Positions 27,155 to 35,035 of a DNA stretch of 36,814 nucleotides are shown here, in pieces. The DNA is from Pseudomonadota bacterium (GTDB lineage: Bacteria; Desulfobacterota; Desulfovibrionia; Desulfovibrionales; Desulfovibrionaceae). The stretch's first letter is position 1, and every line of letters begins with the position of its first letter. The stretch spans positions 1-36,814 of the forward strand of contig JAEZMB010000320.1 in NCBI GenBank assembly GCA_023435825.1. The letters are read 5' to 3'. A model generated the notes under the pieces. That model searched no databases. It was not told the DNA's origin and worked only from the letters and a program-made list of their open reading frames with translations. The position numbers and the translations under genes were made by a program.

Positions 27155-28360
27155 CTAGCCTTCGGCCAGGGCCACGGCGTCGCCGTCGCGCAGTTCGGCC
27201 GGGGGCGAGAGAATCACTTTTTCGCCGACGGTCAGGCCCTTGGCCACGGCCCGCATGTCGCCGAGTGGTTCGCCCAGGGTGACGGGCGTCAGCACGGCCT
27301 TGCCGCCGCGCATGACAAAGACGGCGTCGGCCTCGCCCCGGCGGATAACGGCCGTTGCCGGCACGGCCAGGCGCGGCTGGGTCTCGTCCGGGGTCAGCGG
27401 CCGGGAGAGAAAGGCCGTCTTGGCGCTCATCTCGGGCAGCACCCGGGGATCAAGATGGGCAAAGCGCACCTTGACCAGCACGGTGGCCTTGGTGCGGTCG
27501 GCCGTGGGCACGATCATGTGGACCAGGCCCGGAAAACGCTCGCCCGGGATGGCGTCCAGGATGATTTCGCACGGGCCGCCCACCTTCACCTTCTCGATGC
27601 TCGATTCGCTGACGTCGACCTCGGCGGCAAGGGAAGACATGTCGGCGATGGTGACCACGGCGGCCTTGGAGGTGGACGATGCGCCAAGGGGCGAGATGAT
27701 GTCGCCGAGGTCGGCGTTCTTGGTGAGCACGACGGCGTCGAAGGGGGCTTCGAGTTCGGTGTAGCCGCGCTCGGCTTCGGCTTTTTTGAGCGCCTGTTCC
27801 CGGGCGGCCAAGTTGGCCTTGGCCTGGGACAGGGCGGCCTCGGCCTTTTCCAGCCGGGCCTTGGCCGTATCGTGGTCCGATCGGGCCACGTAGTCGCCGG
27901 CCGAGAGCTTTTTCATGCGGTTATACAGCAGCGTGGCGTCGGCCAGTTCGGCCTCGGCCGAGGCGATCTGAAATTTGGCGGCGGTCAGTTCATGGGCGGC
28001 GAGTTTTTTGGCCGCTTCCACGTCGGCGCTTTCCAGCCGGGCCAGGATGTCGCCCTTTTTCACGCGGCTGCCTTCCTCCACCCCGAGCCAGACGAGCTGG
28101 GCCGTGGCCTTGGTGGCCAGGGCGGCCTTGCGCTGGGCCACGATGTAGCCGCTGGCGGTCAGTTCCGTGACCGTGCGCGAGGGGTAGGCCAGGCCCACCG
28201 TGGCCGCCTCGACCACATAGGTGCGCGGAGTCATGAACCAGCCGGCCAGGGCCAGGACCACCAGGATGCCGACGATCCAGGGCCATTTCTTGCGGCGTCG
28301 GCGCGCGCCGGCCATCTTGTCGTCGCCGCTGATGCGGAGATTTTGCAGCGTATCGCTCAT
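27155..28360 (-). CDS. Periplasmic adaptor (membrane fusion protein), MacA/HlyD type
   Basis: The product has 401 residues. A basic N terminus (RRRRKKWP) is followed by a single membrane segment (about 27-44), then a biotinyl-lipoyl half-motif, a long coiled-coil hairpin (about 115-205, rich in Ala, Glu and Lys), the second lipoyl half (GYTELEAPFDAVV), a beta barrel and a membrane-proximal domain. It links the inner-membrane ABC exporter to an outer-membrane channel, which is not encoded here. ATG 28360 follows AGGAAATCCC. It is first in the operon with the ATPase and two permeases. The cargo (lipid, peptide or antibiotic) cannot be inferred. Confidence 0.92.
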   Translation of the reverse strand: MSDTLQNLRISGDDKMAGARRRRKKWPWIVGILVVLALAGWFMTPRTYVVEAATVGLAYPSRTVTELTASGYIVAQRKAALATKATAQLVWLGVEEGSRVKKGDILARLESADVEAAKKLAAHELTAAKFQIASAEAELADATLLYNRMKKLSAGDYVARSDHDTAKARLEKAEAALSQAKANLAAREQALKKAEAERGYTELEAPFDAVVLTKNADLGDIISPLGASSTSKAAVVTIADMSSLAAEVDVSESSIEKVKVGGPCEIILDAIPGERFPGLVHMIVPTADRTKATVLVKVRFAHLDPRVLPEMSAKTAFLSRPLTPDETQPRLAVPATAVIRRGEADAVFVMRGGKAVLTPVTLGEPLGDMRAVAKGLTVGEKVILSPPAELRDGDAVALAEG

Positions 28361-28383
28361 GGGATTTCCTGTATCTATAATGA

Positions 28384-28418
28384 TGACGCGTCAATACCGC
28401 GTTGTCCCGAAGAGTCAA
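28384..28418 (-). promoter_or_regulatory. Candidate promoter and operator of the exporter operon
   Basis: Minus strand TTGACT-N16-TATTGA (28391-28418). The perfect palindrome TGACGCGTCA (28384-28393) overlaps the -10 box and the likely transcript start, the position of a repressor site. Confidence 0.45.
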
Positions 28419-28540
28419 GACGAAATAATTGCCTGGGTGTTTCGTCGGGAATGGTGCGCCGTCAGCGCAACGGCGGTTTCCAGTAAACGCCGTCCACTGT
28501 TTCATTGGCTTCCCAGCCGGTAGAGAACCAAGCCGCTTCC

Positions 28541-28606
28541 TCAACCCCTTTACCCTTTTCTTGAGGTGGGGGGTCTGGGGGCCTCAGGCCCCCAGCCGCC
28601 GGAGGC
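28541..28606 (-). repeat. GC-rich 3'-end repeat, copy 4, overlapping mutY
   Basis: On the minus strand this reads GCCTCCGGCGGC, the hairpin CTGGGGGCC-TGA-GGCCCCCAG, then the AAAAGGGTAAAGG end. The first 23 bases lie inside the mutY reading frame: the repeat encodes the last residues (LRRLGA) and the TGA stop, which falls in the hairpin loop. Confidence 0.75.
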
Positions 28607-29690
28607 CTTCTTGGAATTGCTCGATGAGCTTGCGGTGGCCGGCTGGAAAGGCGTAGCGCGACAACTCTTCGGGCGCGGCCCACAGGCTCTCCTGGGCGGC
28701 GGTCAGGGTCGGCTCGGGGAGCGGCGCGGTCTCGGGCACGTCGGTGAGCCGCAGCAGGCAGCAGTGCAGCGTCACCCGGTAGGTGGTGTAGCCGTGGCGG
28801 ATGACGGCCAGCTTGGTTTCGACCTGGGTCGCAAAGCCCGTCTCTTCGGCGAACTCCCGCACCACGGCCTGTTCCGGGGTCTCGCCGGCCTCGATGCGGC
28901 CGCCCGGAAACTCCCACAGATTGGCCCAGGCCCCCTTGGGCAGGCGCTTTTGGATAAATATCCGCCCGCCGTGGACAAGCACGCCGGTGGCGACGTCAAG
29001 CGGCGTGATGTCCTTGGATTTGCTGAGGACCGGCCGGTCGGCCACGATGTTGAGCCGTCTGGCCGCGCAAAGATGAGTCAGCGGGCAGGCCGGACAGTCG
29101 GGGTTGCGGGGGCGGCAGACCAGCGCCCCGAATTCCATGAGCGCCTCGCCGTAGTCCCTGGCCCGGCCCGGGGGAAGCAGTTCCCGGGCCAGGGCGGTTG
29201 CCTGGGCCTTGCCGGCCGGTTCCTTGATGGGCGCGTCGATGTCGCAGACCCGGGCCAGCACCCGCAGCACGTTGGCGTCCACGGCCACTTCGTCGCGGCC
29301 AAAGGCGATGGCGGCCACGGCCCCGGCCGTGTAGTCGCCGACTCCCGGCAGGGCGCGCAGGGCGGCGAAGTCGGCCGGCAGCCGGCCGCCGTGCTCGGCC
29401 ATGACGCGCCGGGCGGCGGCCAGCAGATTCCTGGCCCGGCTGTAATAGCCCAAGCCTTCCCAGGCCTTGAGCACCTCGGTCTCGTCGGCCCCGGCCAGGG
29501 CGGACACGGTGGGGAAGCGGGCCGTGAAGCGCTCGAAATAGATGGCCACCCGGTCCATCTGGGTCTGCTGGGCCATGATCTCCGACACCCAGACGCCGTA
29601 GGGATCGTAGGTGCGCCGCCAGGGCAGGTCGCGGCGGTTTTGGGCGAACCAATCGAGCAGAAGCGGCACGAAATCGGCGTTCTCGGACAT
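28584..29690 (-). CDS. mutY: A/G-specific adenine glycosylase with Nudix-type C domain
   Basis: The product has 368 residues. It removes adenine mispaired with 8-oxoguanine. Catalytic Glu37 (SEIMAQQTQ) and Asp138 (VDAN), the helix-hairpin-helix LPGVGDYTAGA and the [4Fe-4S] ligands Cys192, Cys199, Cys202 and Cys208 all fall at the E. coli MutY positions. The C-terminal MutT-like domain (about 230-360) keeps a complete Nudix box (264-286: G-x5-E-x7-REF-x-EE-x-G), which MutY proteins normally lack. ATG 29690 has GAGG in front. The last residues and the stop lie within a GC-rich repeat, so the original C terminus may have been altered. Confidence 0.94.
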   Translation of the reverse strand: MSENADFVPLLLDWFAQNRRDLPWRRTYDPYGVWVSEIMAQQTQMDRVAIYFERFTARFPTVSALAGADETEVLKAWEGLGYYSRARNLLAAARRVMAEHGGRLPADFAALRALPGVGDYTAGAVAAIAFGRDEVAVDANVLRVLARVCDIDAPIKEPAGKAQATALARELLPPGRARDYGEALMEFGALVCRPRNPDCPACPLTHLCAARRLNIVADRPVLSKSKDITPLDVATGVLVHGGRIFIQKRLPKGAWANLWEFPGGRIEAGETPEQAVVREFAEETGFATQVETKLAVIRHGYTTYRVTLHCCLLRLTDVPETAPLPEPTLTAAQESLWAAPEELSRYAFPAGHRKLIEQFQEGLRRLGA

Positions 29691-29764
29691 GCATACCTCG
29701 TTTGCCGGGCTGTGACCCCGGTCGGAAACTCGCGCCCTAGCCCATAATGCCGATCGGGCCGCCT

Positions 29765-29784
29765 GGGAAGGGCGGGAACTCGGG
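29765..29784 (+). other. G-quadruplex motif between divergent genes
   Basis: GGG-AA-GGG-C-GGG-AACTC-GGG on the plus strand fits the G3-N1-7 quadruplex pattern. It lies in the intergenic region between mutY (minus) and the 1371-residue gene (plus). Chance occurrence is possible at this GC content. Confidence 0.45.
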
Positions 29785-29938
29785 AAGGCCGGGCCGGCCA
29801 GGGAGGGCGGAGAGAGCCGAAAGCCAGGCATGTCCAAGAGGGCCAATACGCTTGAGGCAACAAGCCGGCGCGTTGCCATTGCCGCCTTTTTGGCCCATAG
29901 CAGGAAGACTGGCGGTCCGGCCGCCGGGGAGGAATGCC

Positions 29939-32900
29939 ATGTCCGAGTCCATGTCGCGCCTGCTGCATCTTGTCGCCGTTCTCGCCCTGGTCCTTGTGCC
30001 GTCCCTGGTTCGGGCCGCCGGGCCGGACATTCCCCCGGCCCTGGCCCCGTGGGTCGGCTTTGCCCTGCACGAGGCCGGGCAACGCCTGTGCCCGCCGGTG
30101 GGCAATCGCCCGGAGGCGCGGATCTGCCGGTTTCCTACCAGCCTCACCCTGGACGTCTGGCCCAATGGCGCGGACATGACCTATACGGTGCGGCTTTTTG
30201 ACGACGGCCCGGCGCCCTTGCCCCATGCCGCCGGGGCCTGGATCGAGGGCGTGCGCGAGGGTGGAACCGCCGTGCCCGTGCTGGGCGCACCGGACGCGCC
30301 CTTTGTGCGGCTGCCGGCCGGGGAACATGTCCTGACCGGCCGTCTGGGCTGGACGGCAACGCCCAAGGGGCTGACCCTGCCGCCGGACGTCGGGCTCGTG
30401 CGGCTGTCCCGCCAGGGCGCGGCTTCGCCGGTGGCCGTTTCGCCGGCCGGCGAACTGCGCCTGGGCCCGCCCGAGGCGGCCAAGGCCGCGCCCAATCGCG
30501 AGACGGTGCGCGTGTTTCGGCTCATTGCCGACGGCGTGCCCGTCACCGTCACCACGCTTTTTCGCCTGGAAGTGTCCGGACTGGCCCGTTCCGTGACCCT
30601 GGCCGGGGCCGTGCCGGCCGGAGCCTTGCCCCTGGCCGTGCGCGCCCCTGTCCCGACGACCCTTGGCCCGGACGGGGGGCTTGTCCTCGACGCCGGCCCG
30701 GGGCGCTACGAAGTCGAGGTCGTGGCCCGCTATCCGGCCAAGGTGGACCGGATCGGGCCGGCCGTGTGCCCCTATGGCCGGGAGATCTGGAGCTTCCAGG
30801 CCGGCGAGGTCCGGGAAGCGCGCCCCGAGGGGCTGGCCGGCATCGACCCCAAGACCGCCGACGTGCCCGGTCCCTGGCAGGCCTATCCGGCCTTTGCCGC
30901 CGAGGCTGGCGGCGTCTTGACCCTGGCCGAGCTTGGGCGCGGCGCGCCCACCGGTCGCGACGCGCTGACGCTGTCCCGCGAGATGTGGCTTGATTTTTCC
31001 GGCCAGGGCCTGTCCGTGCGCGACACGGTGACCGGCGAGAACCGGCGGAGCTGGACGCTGTCCCTGCTGCCGCCCGGGGAACTGGGGCGGGTGACGATTT
31101 CCGGCCAGGACCAGCCCGTGGTGCGCCTGGGCCAGGACGGCACGCCCGGGGTGGAGTTGCGCCAGTCGCATCTTAATCTGACGGCCCGCTCGCGCTATCC
31201 GGCCGTGGACGTGGCCCTGCCGGCCGGCGGTTTCGATAGGGAGTTCGAGCGCGTCTCGGCCACGCTCAACCTGCCGCCGGGCTGGGCCCTGGCCTATGCC
31301 TCGGGGCCGGACACGGTGACGGGCGGGCTGCTGTCGCGTTGGACGCTGCTTGACCTGTTCCTGGTTTTCGTGCTGGCCGTGGCCGCCTTCACCTTGCGCG
31401 GCCCCTTGGCCGGCCTGGCCCTGGGGCTGTTTTTGCTCCTGTCCTGGCATGAACCCCACGCCCCGACCACGGTCTGGATGTTCGTGCTGGCCGGCCTGGG
31501 GCTGTTGCGGGCGGCCGGCGACGTGGGCCGGCTGGCCGGCTATCCAGCCTTTCGCCGCCTGTCCGTGACGCTTTTCATCCTGGCCATGGCGTCGTTGGTG
31601 GTTCTGGCCGTGCCTTTCGCGGCCCGGGAACTGCGGCTGGCCGTGGCTCCCCAGATTGGCGGCGGCGGGTCCCCCGTGCCCGTGGCGGCCATGCGTCAGG
31701 CCGCCAATGAGGCGGTCCCGGCCGAATCGGCCGTCGCCCCGGCCCCGGCCCCGGCCATGCCGGCCGCTCCGGCCCGGGCCAAGGCAGGTAGCGGTTCGTC
31801 GCGGGCCATGGCCCTTTATGGGGCCTATGACGCGGACAAGGCCCCGGAACGCCTGGAATTTGATCCCAACGCCCTGATGCAGACCGGGCCGGCCATGCCG
31901 TCCTGGCATTTCGCCTCGGTGGGCCTATCCTGGCGCGGGCCGGTGGCTCCGGGGGAGACCTTGCGCCTGACCCTGCTGCCGCCCCTGGCCACGGCCGGCC
32001 TGGGCTTTGCCCGGGTGATTCTGCTTGGACTGGCCTTGGCCCTGCTGTTCGACCGCCAGCGCGTGCAGCGCCTGACCCAGCCGATGGCTGTGGCCGGAGT
32101 GGCGGCCGCCTTGGCCGCCGTGCTGTCCCTTGGCCTGCCCGGGCGGGCCGTGGCCGCGGATTTTCCGCCCCGCGACCTCCTCGACACCCTGCGCGAGCGC
32201 CTGACCGAGCCGCCGCGCTGTCTGCCGGACTGCCTGGGCGCGCCAGGGCTTGAGGTGCGCCTGGAGTCCGGGACATTGACCATCGTGGCGGCCATCGACG
32301 CCGCCGCCCGGGTGGCCGCGCCGCTGCCGGCCGTGTCCGAGGGCTGGCGGCCGACGCAACTCACCGTGGACGGCAAGCCGGCCGGGGGGCTGGCGCGCCT
32401 GGACGGCCAACCAGCCGTGCTGCTTGAGCCCGGCACCCATACCGTGGCCATGGCCGGCCCGGCCCCCGAGGCCGTGTCTTTTACCGTGTCCGCGCCGCTG
32501 GTTCCCGGCCGCGTCCAGGCCTCGGCTCCGGGCTACCGGGTGCGCGGGCTGGACGAGCGGGGGGGGCTGGCCGGTCCCCTGGAATTCGTGCGGGCCGAGA
32601 CCGGCGGCAAGGCGCAGGCGGCCAAGCCCGGAGCCACGGGCATCGACGTGCCGGCCTTTTTCGAGGTGCAGCGGGCCGTGGATTTCGGCTTGACGTTCGA
32701 GGTGGCGACCGTTGTCGTGCGCCGCTCGCCAACGACCGGCCCGGCTGTGGCCGTTGTGCCGCTTCTGGCCGGGGAGCTGCCCGACGTGGCCGGGGTGAGC
32801 GTGGAGGGCGGCAAGGCCACGGTGCGCTTCGCCCCGGGGCAGGACCGCGTGTCCTGGCGCTCACGTCTGCCGGCCGCGCCGTCGCTGACCCTGGCCGCGC

Positions 32901-34054
32901 CGGCCGACGCCGCCCTGGTCGAGACCTGGACCATTACCGCCGCTGCCCTCTACGACCTGTCCTACGACGGGCCGCCGCCGGTAGCCTGGCTGACCCCCGA
33001 GGGCCGGCTGGCCCCGCGCTTTGCGCCCTGGCCCGGCGAGACGCTCACCGTGTCGGTGGCCCGCCCCGAGACCGCGCCCGGGGAATTCCTGACCCTGGAG
33101 CGGGGGAGCCTGTCCGTGCGCCAGGGCGGGCAGTACCGCGAGGCGACGCTGGTTCTGGTCTTCCGGGCGGCCAAGGGCGCGCGCCAGGCCGTAAAGCTGC
33201 CGCCCGGGGCCGAGGTCACGCGGCTGGCCGTGGCCGGGCGCGAGGTGTTGCCCACTGGCGGCCCGGACGAGGTCGGCTTTGCCCTGCCGCCGGGTGTCAC
33301 CGAAGTGACCGTCAACTTCCGGGAGAAGCTCGGCCTGGAGACGGTGACGCGCACCCCGGCCATTGACCTGGGCCTGCCCGGGGCCAATCTAGCCGTCAGC
33401 CTGGAGCTGCCGGCCGACCGCTGGCTGCTGGCCGTTGCCGGCGGCACGCCCCTGGCCCCGGCCGTGCTTTACTGGGGGTGGCTTGTGGCCGTGGCCGCCT
33501 TGGGCCTGGGCTTGTCCTTTGTGCCGGATACGCCGCTGTCGCGCCTGTCCTGGCTGCTCTACGCCCTGGGACTCAGCCAGGCCACGCCCGGCGACGCGCT
33601 GTTGGCCGTGGCCTGGATCGCCGCCCTGGCCTGGCGGCGGCGACATCCCATCGCCCAGGGCGCGGCGGCCTTCAACCTCGTCCAGGTGTTGCTGGTTCTT
33701 TTGACCCTGGCCGGGCTGGAGGCCCTTTACGAAACCCTGGGCACGGGCCTTCTGGGGCTGCCGCGCATGCAGGTGGCCGGCAACGGCTCCACGGCCACGG
33801 CCTTGCGCTGGACCTTTGACCGCCTGGCCGGGGCTTTGCCGTCCTGCACGGCCGTGAGCCTGCCGCTGATGGTCTTTCGGGCCGTGATGCTGGCCTGGGC
33901 GGTCTGGCTGGCCTGGGCGCTGGTCAAGTGGCTGCGCTGGGGCTTTGACAGCCTGACCACCGGCGGCGGCTGGCGCAAGCCCGAACTGAAGCTGCGTCTG
34001 CCGGGGCTGGGGCGCGGGGCCGCGCCGAAGCCGGGGGAGCAGGAAAAGCCCTGA
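29939..34054 (+). CDS. Very large membrane protein of unknown function, internally duplicated
   Basis: The product has 1371 residues. It starts with a signal peptide (about 7-26, ending VRAAG). A beta-rich extracytoplasmic region (about 27-460) is followed by membrane segments (about 464-560) and an Ala/Pro linker (about 594-617). Further membrane segments follow (about 690-740), then a second beta-rich region (about 745-1160) and a last group of membrane helices (about 1165-1336) before a basic tail. The halves resemble each other at an offset of about 700-715 residues: RICRFP (60) with RCLPDC (759), and LNLPPGWALAYASG (about 440) with LELPADRWLLAVAGG (about 1154). No family is recognised. 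ATG 29939 follows GGGGAGGA. Composition suggests an envelope protein. Confidence 0.82.
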   Translation: MSESMSRLLHLVAVLALVLVPSLVRAAGPDIPPALAPWVGFALHEAGQRLCPPVGNRPEARICRFPTSLTLDVWPNGADMTYTVRLFDDGPAPLPHAAGAWIEGVREGGTAVPVLGAPDAPFVRLPAGEHVLTGRLGWTATPKGLTLPPDVGLVRLSRQGAASPVAVSPAGELRLGPPEAAKAAPNRETVRVFRLIADGVPVTVTTLFRLEVSGLARSVTLAGAVPAGALPLAVRAPVPTTLGPDGGLVLDAGPGRYEVEVVARYPAKVDRIGPAVCPYGREIWSFQAGEVREARPEGLAGIDPKTADVPGPWQAYPAFAAEAGGVLTLAELGRGAPTGRDALTLSREMWLDFSGQGLSVRDTVTGENRRSWTLSLLPPGELGRVTISGQDQPVVRLGQDGTPGVELRQSHLNLTARSRYPAVDVALPAGGFDREFERVSATLNLPPGWALAYASGPDTVTGGLLSRWTLLDLFLVFVLAVAAFTLRGPLAGLALGLFLLLSWHEPHAPTTVWMFVLAGLGLLRAAGDVGRLAGYPAFRRLSVTLFILAMASLVVLAVPFAARELRLAVAPQIGGGGSPVPVAAMRQAANEAVPAESAVAPAPAPAMPAAPARAKAGSGSSRAMALYGAYDADKAPERLEFDPNALMQTGPAMPSWHFASVGLSWRGPVAPGETLRLTLLPPLATAGLGFARVILLGLALALLFDRQRVQRLTQPMAVAGVAAALAAVLSLGLPGRAVAADFPPRDLLDTLRERLTEPPRCLPDCLGAPGLEVRLESGTLTIVAAIDAAARVAAPLPAVSEGWRPTQLTVDGKPAGGLARLDGQPAVLLEPGTHTVAMAGPAPEAVSFTVSAPLVPGRVQASAPGYRVRGLDERGGLAGPLEFVRAETGGKAQAAKPGATGIDVPAFFEVQRAVDFGLTFEVATVVVRRSPTTGPAVAVVPLLAGELPDVAGVSVEGGKATVRFAPGQDRVSWRSRLPAAPSLTLAAPADAALVETWTITAAALYDLSYDGPPPVAWLTPEGRLAPRFAPWPGETLTVSVARPETAPGEFLTLERGSLSVRQGGQYREATLVLVFRAAKGARQAVKLPPGAEVTRLAVAGREVLPTGGPDEVGFALPPGVTEVTVNFREKLGLETVTRTPAIDLGLPGANLAVSLELPADRWLLAVAGGTPLAPAVLYWGWLVAVAALGLGLSFVPDTPLSRLSWLLYALGLSQATPGDALLAVAWIAALAWRRRHPIAQGAAAFNLVQVLLVLLTLAGLEALYETLGTGLLGLPRMQVAGNGSTATALRWTFDRLAGALPSCTAVSLPLMVFRAVMLAWAVWLAWALVKWLRWGFDSLTTGGGWRKPELKLRLPGLGRGAAPKPGEQEKP

Positions 34055-34080
34055 GCGGGCGGCACGAAACTTGATGTTGT

Positions 34081-34113
34081 CCTCCCGCCCGGCACGATTG
34101 GCCGGGCGGGAGG
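34081..34113 (+). promoter_or_regulatory. Hairpin that buries the ribosome-binding site of the next gene
   Basis: CCTCCCGCCCGGC and GCCGGGCGGGAGG form a perfect 13-bp stem with a seven-base loop. There is no T-run. The last six bases of the stem, GGGAGG, are the ribosome-binding site of the ATG at 34120 (six-base spacing), so the site is fully paired with the CCTCCC at the start of the stem. Confidence 0.72.
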
Positions 34114-34119
34114 TGGCTC

Positions 34120-34323
34120 ATGGATGCGAGACACTGCGCGGTTTGCGGGAACCCCATAGAATTCATGGATGTCTACATCCTGCGCGCCCAGGGCAAGATC
34201 TGCAGCCGCTGCGTGCTCTCACGGGGCATCCCGGTTTCGGGCCGGGTGTCGCGCCAGGTGCTTTTGCGCGGCGAGTGGGCGGGAAAGGACTGCCGGCCGC
34301 CACTGGTTTTTGCCCAGAGCTGA
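34120..34323 (+). CDS. Small Cys4 zinc-ribbon-like protein
   Basis: The product has 67 residues. Two CxxC pairs, Cys6/Cys9 (HCAVCG) and Cys28/Cys31 (ICSRC), are spaced as in a treble-clef or zinc-ribbon knuckle; a further Cys is at 58. The rest is basic and has no membrane segment. It could bind zinc or iron and act as a small RNA- or protein-binding factor; the family is not recognised. ATG 34120 has GGGAGG six bases ahead, but that site is held in a hairpin. It lies between the giant membrane protein and the Rrf2 regulator on the same strand. Confidence 0.7.
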   Translation: MDARHCAVCGNPIEFMDVYILRAQGKICSRCVLSRGIPVSGRVSRQVLLRGEWAGKDCRPPLVFAQS

Positions 34324-34345
34324 TTTCACCCCGGCCAGACCGGTT

Positions 34346-34374
34346 TTGCCATTTGTTTTCGAATTTGCTAGGGT
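34346..34374 (+). promoter_or_regulatory. Candidate promoter of the Rrf2 regulator
   Basis: TTGCCA-N17-TAGGGT in an A/T-richer stretch, leaving a leader of about 43 bases. Rrf2 proteins often repress their own promoters, so an operator may overlap. Confidence 0.5.
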
Positions 34375-34423
34375 CCCACTTGTTCAGTTTTGCACATACT
34401 TCGGCACAAGGGGTACCCGGCTC

Positions 34424-34861
34424 ATGCAACTCACCACGCGAAGCCGCTATGGCTTGCGCATGCTCCTCGACATCGCCCTGCACGGCGACGAGGGGCCGGT
34501 CCGCATCCAGGACATCGCCAAGCGGCGCGGCATTTCGGTCAAGTACCTGGAACAGCTGATCCGGGCGCTGAAAAAAGCGGGATTCATCAACAGCAAGCGT
34601 GGCCCCAAGGGCGGCCATGTGCTGGCCACGCCGGCCGAGGTCATCCGCGTCGGCGACGTGGTGCGGGCTCTGGAAAGCCGGCCCGAACTCACCGAGTGCG
34701 TGGGCAATCCCGAGGTCTGCATGATCTCCACGGATTGCGTCACCCGCCAGATCTGGGCCCGGGCCACGGAGAGCATCTTCCGCGAGCTCGACGCCATCCA
34801 TCTCTCCGACCTGCTCGTCCAGGCTCGCCGCTCCGAGATTCTCGGCCTGCCCTGCTGCTGA
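34424..34861 (+). CDS. Rrf2/IscR-family transcription regulator
   Basis: The product has 145 residues. The N-terminal winged helix-turn-helix begins MQLTTRSRYGLRML, typical of the family, with recognition region ISVKYLEQLIRALKKAG and wing KRGPKGGH. The cluster-ligand loop has Cys92, Cys99 and Cys105, so it probably holds a [2Fe-2S] or other Fe-S cluster and senses iron-sulfur status, redox or nitrosative stress. The C terminus ends CC. ATG 34424 is the natural family start; AAGGGG lies somewhat far upstream. The gene is not next to isc or suf genes, so its targets are unknown. Confidence 0.92.
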   Translation: MQLTTRSRYGLRMLLDIALHGDEGPVRIQDIAKRRGISVKYLEQLIRALKKAGFINSKRGPKGGHVLATPAEVIRVGDVVRALESRPELTECVGNPEVCMISTDCVTRQIWARATESIFRELDAIHLSDLLVQARRSEILGLPCC

Positions 34862-34963
34862 GACGCGCGCCCGGCCACGCCGACCGGTCTCGTTGTTCGC
34901 CCGGCCCCACCGCCCGGCCGCGTCGCCGCTTGGCCGCGCCGTGGCCCATGGCCGGACAATGCC

Positions 34964-34998
34964 AACGCCGCCGCCTTCGTTTGAGGGCGGCGGCGTTT
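34964..34998 (+). terminator. Terminator hairpin between rrf2-like gene and mqnA
   Basis: AACGCCGCCGCC and GGCGGCGGCGTT form a perfect 12-bp stem, but only three T follow. It lies between two convergent genes and could work in both directions. Confidence 0.6.
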
Positions 34999-35035
34999 GC
35001 GCGTCCAGGGTGCGGATTGCCGCACTGACCGGGGA

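Noticed and set aside
29078..31909. Minus-strand open frame of 943 codons
   Set aside because: It runs antisense through the 1371-residue gene and out of frame through mutY. Its product is Gly/His/Arg/Gln-rich, typical of a GC-rich shadow frame.
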